64,000 nucleotides of DNA from Neocallimastix lanati (nom. inval.). Taxonomy: Eukaryota; Neocallimastigomycota; Neocallimastigomycetes; Neocallimastigales; Neocallimastigaceae. Where the stretch lies: assembly GCA_016946835.1 (NCBI GenBank), contig JACVTC010000086.1, positions 1 to 64,000 on the forward strand. Reading direction: 5' to 3'. This document shows positions 26,061 through 37,919 of this stretch, one piece after another. Positions within the stretch are counted from its first letter, which is position 1. Each line of letters opens with the position of its first letter. Under the pieces are notes generated by a model, which did no database searches, was not told the DNA's origin, and saw nothing but the letters and a program-made list of their open reading frames with translations. The position numbers were made by a program, and so were the translations under genes.

Positions 26061-26066
26061 CAAATA

Positions 26067-26557
26067 TGATACGATATTTTTATTAAACATCAATATCAAT
26101 ATTTATTTTATTTTATTTGGACGATAACAGTAGGGAATAATTGACAAAATAATATATTCTAATATTATATAGAATAATACACACAATAATAATATTCACA
26201 CTTTAATATTTAGTTTATTTAGTTTATTTATTTATTATCATTCATCAGTAAAAATACATCATCAATATAAATAATTGTTAATTAGTTAAAATATAATTAA
26301 ATCATTCAATAAAATATAATTAATTACTAAAATCTCTCATATTATTAATGTAAACTAAATATAAAACTACACTAAACTATACTAATAAACATGTTTATAG
26401 GTTAAATTAATAAACTAAATTAATATTAATAAAAGAACCATTCCTTAAACTATTATTATTTACTAACTATATATATTATTACTAAATTATTATTAACCAA
26501 TAAGATTTCAGTAACCTAAATTTCACTAAATTATGGTATTTATGGTGGTACCGTATC
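26067..26557. mobile_element. Probable solo LTR, family X, at the right end of the array
   Basis: TGATACGATA...GGTACCGTATCA, with 4-bp aata on both sides. An inverted relative lies at 13013-13549. No coding region. Confidence 0.55.
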
Positions 26558-27190
26558 AAATATGGTACGTTATTTTTATATATTGTACCTTTTATATGAT
26601 TTGGGGAAAGCAAGTTGTAAAACTATAAAATAATATATTCTAATAAAAGAAATAAATAAAAAAAATTATAACACAAAATTAATAATAAATTTTTAATAAA
26701 TAATAATGTGTTACTTTTAAGTCTTTATTTTATTTATAAGTTTTGTTCTTTAAATAAGTACATTTAATTTTATTATAACTTTATTATATCTTTAAATTTA
26801 TATTTTAATAATAATATTAACCAAAATATCCTAAATATTTATTCACCCGAATAAATATTTTATAATTCCTATTCTAACTATTATATTCTTTAAAGATATT
26901 AAATTATTAAGTTCCTCCTTTGTTAATATTTTATCTTTCACTTATTTTTATACTATAATTTATCTTAATTCTTATTGGTTATCTATTAATTAAAATTATT
27001 TTTATTAATATTATAATTTTATATACTAATTAAACCTTATACCTATTATAATAAAATAACTAAAGAATTATTTATTTTCTTATATTTTTAATAATTTATT
27101 CTATTTTAGTGAGTAACGTACCAAGACGCCCTCACTTTGTCTAGACTTCGTCCCTTGAAGTCGTGATTTATGGATATAATGGATAAAATT
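26558..27190. other. AT-rich spacer
   Basis: No gene recognised. One less AT-rich patch (27115-27175, ccaagacgccctcactttgt) has no open frame, no RNA fold and no partner I could find in the window. Confidence 0.45.
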
Positions 27191-27219
27191 AAAAAAAAAT
27201 GTTATTATATTCTTTAAAT

Positions 27220-27270
27220 ATTTTTTTTTTTTTTTTTTTTTTTTTTTATATTTGAACTATATAACTATAT

Positions 27271-27308
<38 letters not shown>

Positions 27309-27328
27309 TTTGAACTATATAACTATAT

Positions 27329-27365
<37 letters not shown>

Positions 27366-27422
27366 TTTGAACTATATAACTATATAATTTTTTTTTTTTT
27401 TTTTTTTTATATTATATATATA

Positions 27423-27454
<32 letters not shown>

Positions 27455-27856
27455 GGTAAGTAAATTGTAAAATTATGTTATATTGTTTATAAAATTTTAT
27501 AAAATTATATAATTGTTTACTAATTTAATTTATATATATTCTGTCTATATATCTTTGTATATTTTAATATTATATTTTACTATTATATTTTACTATTCTA
27601 TTTTACTATTCTATTTTACTATTCTATTTTACTATTCTATTTTACTATTATATTTAACTATTATATTTTACTATTATTTTTTTTTTACTATTATATTTTA
27701 CTATTATATTTTACTATTATAATCTATTATTATATTTTTATTATATTTTATTATTTATATCTAATAAAAGAAATTACTGGATTAGAAATGTGAATTAATT
27801 TATTAAACTTTTCAACAATAGCTAAATGTTTATTTTTGTAGTTGAAATTCAAACGC

Positions 27857-27901
<45 letters not shown>

Positions 27902-28133
27902 TCGTTATCTATATTCTGAAAATTATATAATTGTATTATTTATCTATCTCTATAATTTTTTTTTTAAAGCGTGTTATTGTCAGGAAGTTATAGGTTGTAT
28001 TAAAATAAATTTTTTTTTTTTTTTTTTTTTGATAAAAACCATATTTATTTTATATATATTATTTTTTAATTTATAATTGATAATAAATATTAATAAATAA
28101 AAAAAACTCATATGTAAATATTATTATTATTAT

Positions 28134-28170
<37 letters not shown>
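27220..28170. repeat. T-tract minisatellites
   Basis: About four units of a 25-40 T run followed by atatttgaactatataacta (27220-27410), a tactattctattt microsatellite (27570-27740), and T-runs at 27859-27900, 28011-28030 and 28137-28170. Non-coding. It occupies the place where element 3's missing 3' LTR would be expected. Confidence 0.8.
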
Positions 28171-28177
<7 letters not shown>

Positions 28178-28278
28178 TATTCTTTGATTATCTACTTATT
28201 AAAAAAAAACTTGCTATAAATATTGTTTTAATTATTTAATAATTATTGTAAATATATTTATATTATCTGATAAGTATC

Positions 28279-30075
28279 TTAGTCTTCATTTGTGAGGTTT
28301 AGTTCCGTAAAGTATGGAATAATATTCTTCAGGTGGATATTACGTTCTGCTAGTTCACCAGTCGTTGGGTCGCATACTGTCACTGTGTTTAATTCTCTTT
28401 TAACAATTTGTAATGGTCCTGTGAAGAATGGGTCTAGCTTCCTTCGATTAAATACTTTCACTAATACTAAGTCCCCTGGTTTATAGTCACTTCTCATTCT
28501 TTTGATTTGTTTCCTTCTATCGGACCAAAGTTTGTTTGCGGTTTCAATATTTCTTATGGCTTCCTTTATCCACTTATCATGTATCAAAAATTTTCTGAGC
28601 CAGTACTCTTCATCACTTTCCCATTCATTTTTCTTTTCAATATTAATGGATAATTCGAAAGGTTGTATATCCCTCCTTCCATACAATAATTCGAAGCTAC
28701 TGTGTTTTGTAACTTCACTTTTACAAGTACGTAGTGCCCATAAAGCACTATATAAAGTCTCATCCCAATGCTTATCTTTTTTTCCCAGGATTCGTAGATA
28801 CTTCCCAATTTCTTTGTTTCTGTTTTCAACTTCTCCATTCGAGGCTGGATGGTAAGTTGAAATATAGTGAACATAAACATCGTGTAGATCTAAGAATGCT
28901 TTTGTTTTATCTACGGTGAACTGTGGACCATTGTCTGTTACCAGTATCTCAGGGATACCATGTCTTGAGAATACGTTCTTTAAAAAGTTTATCACGTCAT
29001 CTGCTTCCGATGTTACTAATGGTTCAGCCTCTACCCATTTGGTTAAATAGTCAACTAGAACAATTATAAATCTATTACCTCTTGGAGTTTCTGGTAGGGG
29101 TCCAATTAAATCGAGTCCAACTCTTGAGAAAGCGTATCCTGGAGGAGTGGCATTATCTTCTGGAAATTGATTTAATGTTTGTGGCTTACATGTTTGGCAT
29201 TTGTAACAACATCGAATATAATTATTAATATCCTTTTTCATATTTTTCCAATAATAATCTCTTTTTAGTCTGTTGTATGTTTTATATACTCCCTCATGGC
29301 CAATTTGATGAGCTTGATCAATTAATGTTAATTTTTCTTCTATGCTTTTCACTATGTACCTTAATTTATCGCCTTGTTTATAATATTCTTTGCCATCAAT
29401 AATTATTATTCTTTTTTTGATATAATCTTCTATAAATTTATTAATACTATTACTATTATTATTATTATTATTATTACTTATACCATTATCACTATTATCA
29501 ACTTCATTATTATTGTTATATATAATATTTATTGTTTCTTTAGGTTTATCAGAAGTTTCCAATCTAGACAGAGCATCAGCTATGACATTCTTCCTCCCCT
29601 CTTGATATTCGACTTTAACATTCAAGATGGATAATTCCGTAACCCATTTGAGATGTCTACTATTGGTAGGTTCACGATTATTAAATATACCAACAAGCGG
29701 TTTATGGTCAGTATAAACTATAGTTATAAAAGAATTACCAGTGATAAATTGTTTAAATTTCTGAACACAATGGAAGACAGCTTTACCTTCCAGGTCAGTA
29801 ATACTATAATTTTCTTCCGATTTACTTAATGATCTACTTTCATAAAAAATAGGAACCTCAAGATTATTTTTATCTCGTTGTAGAAGAACACCTCCTAGTC
29901 CATCTCTAGAAGCATCGGTACGTATAATAAATGGTTTAGAAAAATCTGGGGGAGTTAATATAGGTGCTTGTATTAATTTATTTTTTAATTCTTCAAATGC
30001 TTTAATACACTCTTCGGAAAAGTTAAATATCGAGTTCTTCTTTAAAAGGTAAAATAATGGTTTTGCTATTTGTAG
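28279..30075 (-). pseudogene. Element 3 pol remnant (RNase H and integrase)
   Basis: The open frame encodes the RT connection (KPLFYLLKKNS), RNase H (RTDASRDGLGG, YTDHKPLVG), the integrase finger (HQIGHEG ... CYKCQTCK), the D,D-35-E core (GLDLIGPLP, TDNGPQFT, ASNGEVENRNKE) and a GPL/F C-terminal module, ending at TAA 28279. The RT palm with its YIDD motif and the protease are absent. The reading frame is clean over 600 codons, so the deletion is recent or the copy was mobilised in trans. Confidence 0.85.
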
Positions 30076-30793
30076 TAAAATTGTTGTTATAGTTATTGTT
30101 TCTAAATTTATTATTATAACTGGAATTTTCATTAGTCCTAGTATTAGAGACAAAAGGGATTTTATTGTAATAATTAGTGTTAAAAGATCTAAAATTAGTA
30201 TTTTTATTATTGTTATTATTAGTGTTATTTAGATTCTTCTTTACATTTGAGAATTGAGTTTTAGATTTTGGTTTATTATCTTCAAGAAGTTTAAGCATTT
30301 TTTCCTTTTTTGAAGTTATTTCCATTGCATCACTTAATTTAGTAGGTTCTGATTCTAACAAATACTCATACATTTTAGACCAGTTTCTAAATGCATTTAT
30401 GTAGTATGGAGTACTAATATAATCCATCTAATTGTAATTGATTTAAGAGTTGTAAGAATTTTGTATCGAAGTCGGAAACTTTTTCACCTTTCTTAATGGT
30501 TAATGTTGATATTTCCAAAAATTTTACATTCTTTGGCGTACAAGGTTTAAATCTTTTCTTTAAGTTTTCTAAGATTATTTCATAAGAGTCAGCTTGTGCT
30601 TTATTTAAAGAATTTATAACAATAGTTCTTGCTTTATCTGTAGTTACGGCAATTAAATATTCATTCTTTTCTTCGTTTTCAATTTTATATTTTCGACACC
30701 AATTTTCAAAAGCGAATTTCCATTCTTCATATTGGACTTTTTCTTCACCTAATATTGGTAATCTACTAAAAGTAATAGCTTTGGTAGTTGTTT

Positions 30794-30797
<4 letters not shown>
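30023..30797 (-). pseudogene. Element 3 gag, frameshifted and truncated
   Basis: It starts at ATG 30797 with a capsid region close to element 2's (ITFSRLPILGEEKV, EWKFAFENWC). A stop at 30414 interrupts it. The continuation (YYINAFRNWSKMYEYL) is in another frame from 30427, one nucleotide out of phase. After an N-rich stretch it runs into the deletion joint with pol near 30070, so the zinc knuckle is lost. 29 A residues directly precede the ATG (30798-30826). Confidence 0.82.
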
Positions 30798-30826
<29 letters not shown>

Positions 30827-30827
<1 letters not shown>

Positions 30828-31718
30828 TTAATTATTATTATTAGTAGTAGTAGTAATATTTCTAAAATTATTAATTCTTATTATCTTTAGTTTATCTTGA
30901 ATGATTTCCCGTCCTTATAGTACGGTTGTAGAATAATACGACGTTTGGTCCCACTGATTATAGGAGTTTTACACTACGTCTACACCTAACGTAGATCTCT
31001 ACTTATAATCAGCGCCTACTCCCCCGTATTGATTCTTATTCTACAGTCCGTTAGCTCTTACTGCAATAATACACTAGTATTAAGGGTAAGAGATTCCTAC
31101 TATAAGTATCAATCAGTCAAGAGAACAGAAGCAGTTCCTCCAACTAAAAAAAAAATACTTTTCTTTAATTGTTTTCCTTAATTTAAATTTTATGGTTTTC
31201 TAATTTTATTTTTTTTTTTTTTTTTTATTATATATTTATTTATTTTATTTTTTTTTTTTTTTTAAAAAAAATATATTTTATACAATAATATCCTAGAAAA
31301 TATTAAAAAAAAAATAAAAAAGTAGTATAATGGTATTTATAAATTTTTATTATTTGAATATTTAAAGAAGAATAAAAAGTTAAATTATAAATATTTATTA
31401 TTAATAATTCTCAAAAGAATATTAATTACGATTTTCCAATAATATAAGTAATAAGTAGGTAGTATACTCGTAGCCAGCTTGCCCACTTGCTCAGGCGTCA
31501 TGTACTACTCGTACCAGTGATTCTCCTACACGTTTATACGTTTGTAGAATAGTTCAGAGCTTCCCAGCGCGCCGACTGTGAAAGAATAAACTAATCACGG
31601 AAACCACTTATTATTTTACTTATATTATTGCTTCTAAAGCAACAATATTCTTTTTTTTGAAAAATAAATAATAATTTTATAATAGAACTTCTTAAAGTTC
31701 TTCTGTTTTATTTTATTT

Positions 31719-31770
<52 letters not shown>

Positions 31771-32181
31771 TAAAATTTTACTAATAAATTTTATTATTAT
31801 TATTATTTATTACTTATAATATATACTTTATTATTTAATTAAATTGAATAATATGAATACTATTTAATTATCTTTAAAAAAATTTTTTTTTTTATTTAAT
31901 TATTAAAGATAAATTTAATTTAATTTGCAGTTTATTTAACGTATATTATTTGTTGATTAATTTATATTAATAACTTTAATTTATAATAATTTATTGCTAT
32001 AATATTTTATTTGCATATTATTTAGATAAATTTATTTGAGTCTATTACTATGAATAATTTAGAGTTATTCTAAAACTAGACTAATTTATTGTATTAATTA
32101 TTGTTTAATATTACCATTGAATAACTAGGCTTATTCTAATATTAAACTAAAAAAAATTTTACTTACCACCGGGGCAACAAG
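30827..32181 (-). other. Element 3 leader with structured GC-richer islands
   Basis: Two islands (30900-31140 and 31440-31615) stand out from the AT-rich background and have no open frame. The first has nested pairing: GTAGAATAA (30928-30936) with TTATTCTAC (31036-31044); CTGATTATA (30954-30962) with TATAATCAG (31004-31012) enclosing CTACGT / ACGTAG; and CTCTTAC (31055-31061) with GTAAGAG (31086-31092) enclosing AATAC / GTATT. The rest is T-runs and AT repeats. Confidence 0.6.
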
Positions 32182-32195
32182 AGGATTCTCCACCA
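32182..32195 (-). other. Primer binding site of element 3
   Basis: Plus-strand aggattctccacca, ending in the CCA of a tRNA 3' end, directly inside the LTR. The same 14 nt occur in element 2 (39554-39567). The cognate tRNA would begin GGAGAAT. No such tRNA gene lies in this window. Confidence 0.75.
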
Positions 32196-32196
32196 T

Positions 32197-33242
32197 TGAT
32201 TTATACCTAATATTCTTAATCTACAAAAATTAAATTTTGTAGAAGTGAATAAAAGGATAAATACTGAATAAAATTGATTTAAGAAATTTAAAAAAATAAA
32301 TATGTTTTATTATTAAACACAAAAATGTTTTATTAAAAAAATTTATTTTTATTTTAATATTAATCTTTATTTATTTAATAATTAATTTTGTTTAAATTAA
32401 TAAAATAATTGTTAAAAACTAATAAAATAATAAAATGAAATATTTATTATTTATACTAATTTATTTTAAATTTTAATAATAAAATTGATTATTAATAACT
32501 AATAAAATATATAATAATTTATCAAAATAATTAATAATCATAAAAATTGATTATTAAAAACTAATAAAATATCTATAATAATTTATTAAATAATTAATAA
32601 TCATAAAAAAATTGATTATTAAAACTAATAAAATATTTATAATAATTTATTAACTAATTAATAATAAAGAATAATTTATAAGAAATATTTACATGTTTTT
32701 ATATTTTTCTTTGATTTTAAACTATTTACATTAAAAATAATAAAATTAATAAAAGAGAAATAAAGAATAATTTATTATTAAATTAAACAATATTTACAAT
32801 TAAAATGTTGATAAAGATGAGTTTTAAAATGTTATTTTAATTACAATTTGTTTATAAAAGTTGAGTTATAAAATAAATAAAATAATCATTATTTTAAATA
32901 AAAGTAACTTAAAAAATTATTTAACTATTTAATTTTAATTTTGCGTTGTTTATAAGTTTGTTTATTTGTTGTTTATAATTTATTAAATATGTTTATTATT
33001 TTGTTTATTTGTTGTTTTAGAAAAATATTATTTATTAATTTATTTTAGTTTTTAATTAAAATTATTAATGATTAATTAATTTATTATTATTTTATTTTAA
33101 TTATCTTTATTTAATTAATTTTTCTTAAATATGGATTTAATTTTTTTTTAGAATGGATTAATTTTTGGGTTAAGTTAGAAAACTTTATCAAGAATTTGTT
33201 TTTTTATTATTTATTTTAATTTAATAATTTTGTTATTTATCA
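32197..33242 (-). repeat. 5' LTR of element 3
   Basis: TGATTTATACC...TTATTTATCA, about 1046 bp by position between the primer site and element 2. No second copy is present, so the outer end is set by the TG...CA rule and the similarity of its terminus to the element 2 LTR end. Confidence 0.65.
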
Positions 33243-33245
33243 TAT

Positions 33246-33918
33246 TGACAAATGTTGATTATTATCTTAATTTAGAATTTACTTCTAAAAGTGATAATAA
33301 TTTGTCAATTAAAAGGGTAGTTATTAACACAAAAATGTTAATTAAAACACTACAGTTTAAAATAAGAAAAGAATATTTGTTTTTTTTTTATAATAAAACT
33401 TTATTTATCAATATAAAATTGTACTTTTTATTATTTTGAATATTTATATTCTTAATAAAAAGTATTTAAAATAAATGAGAATAAAAGAAAATAATTTATT
33501 AAAACTTAAATTTTAAATTTTTAATTCTTGAATTCTGATTTTTTATTTTTAAAGAAATATTTACATGTTTTTATATTTTTCTTTTAAGTTTAAATTATTT
33601 AAAATAAAACTATATAATTATTTTAAGTAAACACTTTTAAGATAAAATAAACAATTTTGTTATTATTAATAAGTTTCTTTTTAATTAATATTAATATCAA
33701 TTTAAACTGAGATTTAATTTAAAATCGTTAAAGTAAAATAAAAGAATAATTTAATATAAAATACATTGTTCTTTAAATTAAAATAATATTTATTTAATAA
33801 TTTTAAATCTTTAATTTATTTTTATTAAAATATTATTTTATAATTATCAATAACTAATTAAGAGGGTTATTATTCCATTTTATTGATTTTTCTTAATTTA
33901 TAATTTGGTTATTTATCA
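33246..33918 (-). repeat. 3' LTR of element 2
   Basis: 673 bp, TGACAAATG...TTTATCA, nearly identical to 39571-40244. Confidence 0.95.
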
Positions 33919-36900
33919 ATTCCTCCACCATCAGATTGAACTTCGTCTCTTGAAGTTGTAATATTTTCTTCTCTTATTGTATATGGATAAACATTTTTAA
34001 TATGTACGTTTCTTGCAAGTAATTTTCCAGTTTGTGGGTCTTCTAATACTACTGTGTTGAATTTTGGTTCTTTTACAACCCTAAATGGTCCGTAAAAGTA
34101 AGGGTCTAACTTTGTCCTGTTAATTAATCTTATCATCACATAGTCTCCAATTTTGTATTGTTTCTTTAAGGCTTTATTGAAACCTATTCTGTGTTCCCAA
34201 TATTTATTAGCATATTCTGAATATCCTATTGCTTCTTTTACCCATTTGTAATGTCTTAAAAATCTTCGAAAATTAAATTCGTCTTCTGTTTCTCCTTCTT
34301 CTTGGTGAATATCCGGAAACATGATTTCCATTGGCCAAGTATCCCTTCTTCCATATAATAGTTCAAAACTGCTGAATTTAGTTTTTGAACTTTTTGTTGT
34401 TCTAAGTGCCCATAAGACTGATGGAAGACATTCGTCCCATTCCTGTTCTTCCGTTATTAATAATCGTAATATTTTTCCAATCTCTCTATTTCTGTTTTCT
34501 ATCATTCCATTTGATTGTGGATGGTGTGGTGCAGTAAAATGTACCCATGATCCATATAAATCGATCATCATTTTTGTAATATCCGAAATGAATGAGGATC
34601 CATTATCTGTTATGATTATTTCTGGTGGTCCATGTCTTGCTATTACTTCTGTTAAAAATTTAATTACCTGTTCTGATTTAATATCTGGTATAGCTTTGGC
34701 TTCTGGCCATTTAGTAAAGTAATCAACTAAAGTAATTATATATTTATTACCTTGTTTTGTGGCTGGTAACGGTCCGATAATATCTAGTCCTACTCTGGTA
34801 AAAGGTTTTTCAATTGGTGTAATATGATCTTCTGTATTTTGTGGTAGTGATTTGGGTCTAAATAGTTGACACTTGTGGCATGATCGAACCCACATTCTAA
34901 CATCATTCCATATTCCAGGCCAGTAGTATGATTCTAAAATTCTTAAAGTAGTCTTTTCAGCACCTTCATGACCGACGTTATGAGCTCTATCAATAATATC
35001 TTTCTTATCTTCATCTCTATAAATGACTTTTAAATATAAATCGTTTTTTTTATAATATAAAGTGTTATCTATTATTTGATAATTTTTGCTAAAATATTTT
35101 CTTATACCTTCTGGTAAGTCTAAATCTCTTGGGTTGATATAACTTAAAATAGCATTAATACAATTTGTAACACTTTCATTTTGTTTTGATGGTAATCTAG
35201 ATAAAGCATCTGCGAATATATTAGACTTTCCTTTTTCGTATATTAATTTTATTTTATATTTATTAAATTCTTCTATCCATCTAAAATGTCTATTTTTGGT
35301 TGGTATGCTATTTTCAAAAAAACCTAAAAGTGGTTTATGGTCAGTAATTACTGTTGTTATTTGTTTATTACTTACAATATATTCGCGGAATTTCTTTAAA
35401 CTATAAATAACTGCTAAGCCTTCCAGATCGGTTATAGAGTAATTTTCTTCTGCAGGCTTTAAGGATCTGCTAACACAATAAATTGGATGTTCCAATTTAT
35501 CTTCCTCCCGTTGCAAGAGTACACCCCCGATTCCTTTGATAGAAGCATCTGTTCTAATAATGAATGGCCTATTGAAATCAGGAAAGGCAAGTATTGGATC
35601 TTTCAAGAGACAATTTCTTAAGTCTTCAAATGCTAAGGTACAATCATTATTCCAATTGTAATTATTATTTTTCTTTAAAAGTTTGAATAGTGGACTAGCT
35701 CTAATAGAAAAGTTTTTTATAAATTTTCTGTAATAACTTACCAAACCAAGAAATGATCTTAATTGAGAAATATTCTTTGGGTTTTCCCATAAGGCAATAC
35801 TTTGGACTTTTGATGGTGCAGTTTTTAATCCATCAGCTGTTAGTACATGTCCTAAAACTTCGACTTTTTCTTTAAAAAATTGACACTTTTGTAAATTTAT
35901 TGATAAATTATATTTTGAGAATATATCGAATACTAATTTTAAGTGATTTATGTGCTCTTTTAAATTCTTAGAATAAACCACGATATCGTCAATATAGACA
36001 AATAAGCATTCACCTATTAATGGTAGCAATATCCGATTCATTTCTCGTTGGAATGTCGCTGGCGCATTTGTGAGTCCAAAAGGCATTACTAAAAAATTGT
36101 AATTTCCAAATTTTGTGGTGAATGATGTTTTCTCGATATCTTTCTTATTCATTGGTATTTGGTGGTAACCAGAAAATAAATCCAATGCGGAAAATATTTT
36201 TGCACCCTTTACTGATGTTACTAATTCGTCAATGAGAGGCAAGGCATAAGAATCTTTTATTGTAATATTATTCAGTTTTCTATAATCAATACACATTCTC
36301 CATTTTCCATTTTTCTTTTGAACAAGTAATACTGGGAATGCCCATGGTGAATGGGAAGGTTCTATTAGTCCTTTGTTTAATAATGATATTATTTCCTCCT
36401 TAAGAATATTTGAATGTTCCTTTGATAATTTGTACGGTTTTAATTTTATTGGTACATTGGTAGTTGTTATTATATTATGAGGATGCAAATTTGCAGTTGT
36501 TAATTGAGAAAGAGAAGTTGCCATACACTTTTGATTATTTAATATTAAAATTTTAAATTCTTCCTTTATTTCAATTGGTACTTCGTTAATTATTTCGTTA
36601 AGAGTATTCATAAATTCATTTTCTTCTTCGTTTGAAATAATAATTGAATTAATTAAAGGTATGTCCTGTTTACTATTAATAATTTCGCTAACTTTAATTA
36701 AACCTTTATCAGTCTTCTTGTAAATAAAATCATCATCTGGGTCAATTAATAATCTATATTTCTTTTGTATACTTCTTCCTATAATTAAATCATAATAATT
36801 ATTTGTATAGTCTATAATATAAAATTTTTCATTAATAGTTAAATTTTCACTTATTTTTAATTTTATAGTTGTATAATATTGAGTTGGTATTAATGTTCCA

Positions 36901-37787
36901 TCAGCTAGAGCAATGGTAATTGTTTCGTCAGTTTTTACTATGTTATTTAATTCAGTTTTATTAAAACTTTCTAAGGTAATTATATTAATATTTGCACCAG
37001 TATCAAATAATACTTTAAAAGGTTGGTTATTTATTTCCCCAATGATAATCGGTATATTAAAATTCGCTATTGAACATAAAATTCTTTCTACTCTTGGCTT
37101 TAGACCCTGTTCCAATTCTTTTCTTATTGCTGGACTTGCTGCTAATAGCTGTGCTAAATTAATTTTTGGATAGATTGATTTGATTTCTTCAATAATATTA
37201 AACTTTTGTTCTTTATCTAATAATTTTATTTCAGTCATATTCCTTTTAGTAATAAATTTTGTTGGATTATTTTCATTATAATTATCTTTATCTAAATCAA
37301 TTACATTATTTGTTTTTATTTCATTTTTATTTTTATAATTTTCATTATCTTTATTACTATTATCATTTTTATTATCATCATTATTCTTATTATCATAATT
37401 ATTTTTATTATTTTTATTATTTTTATTATTTGTATTATTTGTATTATTTGTATTATTGGTATTATTTGTATTATTTGTATTATTATCATTATTATTATTA
37501 ATTCCATTACTGTCATTATTATTAATAATACCATCATAACTATGATTATTATTAAGATTTATACTTTCCTCAAGATTATTTTTATTTTCTATTTCTTGAT
37601 TATTATTAGTTTCGTTATTTTCATTCTGGTTGGAGTATTCTTCTTCATTATCATCTATATCCATGGCTCTTCTTCTTTTGTCTCTAATTTCTCTTTTTTG
37701 TTGTTTTACTATTTTAATTTTGGGTTGGTTTAATATTGAAGGTTTAATAATTGATTTATTTGATAATTTTATTTTGTTTTTATTCAA
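33909..37787 (-). CDS. pol: Pol polyprotein of element 2 (PR-RT-RH-INT)
   Basis: 1292 residues from a TTG at 37787. The frame is open further up past the gag stop (37910), in the -1 phase, so the natural product is a Gag-Pol fusion and the TTG is not a real start. An N/D-rich low-complexity stretch (about residues 70-160) comes first. The protease has the normal LFDTGAN near residue 262. RT has YIDDIVVYSK near 599. RNase H has RTDASIKGIGG and ITDLEGLA. The integrase has HNVGHEG ... CHKCQ, GLDIIGPLPA, TDNGSSF, QSNGMIENRNRE, and a GPF module. The C-terminal 4 codons run into the 3' LTR. All catalytic motifs are intact. Confidence 0.95.
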   Translation of the reverse strand: MNKNKIKLSNKSIIKPSILNQPKIKIVKQQKREIRDKRRRAMDIDDNEEEYSNQNENNETNNNQEIENKNNLEESINLNNNHSYDGIINNNDSNGINNNNDNNTNNTNNTNNTNNTNNTNNKNNKNNKNNYDNKNNDDNKNDNSNKDNENYKNKNEIKTNNVIDLDKDNYNENNPTKFITKRNMTEIKLLDKEQKFNIIEEIKSIYPKINLAQLLAASPAIRKELEQGLKPRVERILCSIANFNIPIIIGEINNQPFKVLFDTGANINIITLESFNKTELNNIVKTDETITIALADGTLIPTQYYTTIKLKISENLTINEKFYIIDYTNNYYDLIIGRSIQKKYRLLIDPDDDFIYKKTDKGLIKVSEIINSKQDIPLINSIIISNEEENEFMNTLNEIINEVPIEIKEEFKILILNNQKCMATSLSQLTTANLHPHNIITTTNVPIKLKPYKLSKEHSNILKEEIISLLNKGLIEPSHSPWAFPVLLVQKKNGKWRMCIDYRKLNNITIKDSYALPLIDELVTSVKGAKIFSALDLFSGYHQIPMNKKDIEKTSFTTKFGNYNFLVMPFGLTNAPATFQREMNRILLPLIGECLFVYIDDIVVYSKNLKEHINHLKLVFDIFSKYNLSINLQKCQFFKEKVEVLGHVLTADGLKTAPSKVQSIALWENPKNISQLRSFLGLVSYYRKFIKNFSIRASPLFKLLKKNNNYNWNNDCTLAFEDLRNCLLKDPILAFPDFNRPFIIRTDASIKGIGGVLLQREEDKLEHPIYCVSRSLKPAEENYSITDLEGLAVIYSLKKFREYIVSNKQITTVITDHKPLLGFFENSIPTKNRHFRWIEEFNKYKIKLIYEKGKSNIFADALSRLPSKQNESVTNCINAILSYINPRDLDLPEGIRKYFSKNYQIIDNTLYYKKNDLYLKVIYRDEDKKDIIDRAHNVGHEGAEKTTLRILESYYWPGIWNDVRMWVRSCHKCQLFRPKSLPQNTEDHITPIEKPFTRVGLDIIGPLPATKQGNKYIITLVDYFTKWPEAKAIPDIKSEQVIKFLTEVIARHGPPEIIITDNGSSFISDITKMMIDLYGSWVHFTAPHHPQSNGMIENRNREIGKILRLLITEEQEWDECLPSVLWALRTTKSSKTKFSSFELLYGRRDTWPMEIMFPDIHQEEGETEDEFNFRRFLRHYKWVKEAIGYSEYANKYWEHRIGFNKALKKQYKIGDYVMIRLINRTKLDPYFYGPFRVVKEPKFNTVVLEDPQTGKLLARNVHIKNVYPYTIREENITTSRDEVQSDGGGIDK

Positions 37788-37885
37788 TTGATTTGAAGTT
37801 GTAATCTTTTTTTTTTGTGCGGCATTAATTGTGTATATGTTATTGTTATTATTGGAATTTAATGTATTTGCAATTTTATTTATAT

Positions 37886-37919
37886 TGGGAGATTGCGTAC
37901 TCCCATTATTTATTTTAAA
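37886..37919 (-). promoter_or_regulatory. -1 programmed ribosomal frameshift signal, element 2
   Basis: Heptamer TTTAAAA (37919-37913) in gag phase as T TTA AAA, 7-nt spacer including the gag TAA, then stem TGGGAG / CTCCCA (37905-37900 with 37891-37886) with an 8-nt loop. The geometry is the same as in element 1 although the loop bases differ. Confidence 0.86.

Larger units (their letters stand above)
28279..33242 (-). mobile_element. Ty3/gypsy element 3, internally deleted and lacking its 3' LTR
   Basis: Right LTR 32197-33242, primer site 32182-32195, leader, partial gag, and the RNase H-integrase half of pol. Gag joins directly to the RNase H region near 30070, so the zinc knuckle, protease and RT catalytic core are missing. 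Left of pol there is no polypurine tract and no LTR copy. Sequence style and primer site are closest to element 2. Its 5' LTR ended 15 bp upstream of tRNA-Trp before element 2 inserted in between. Confidence 0.85.
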
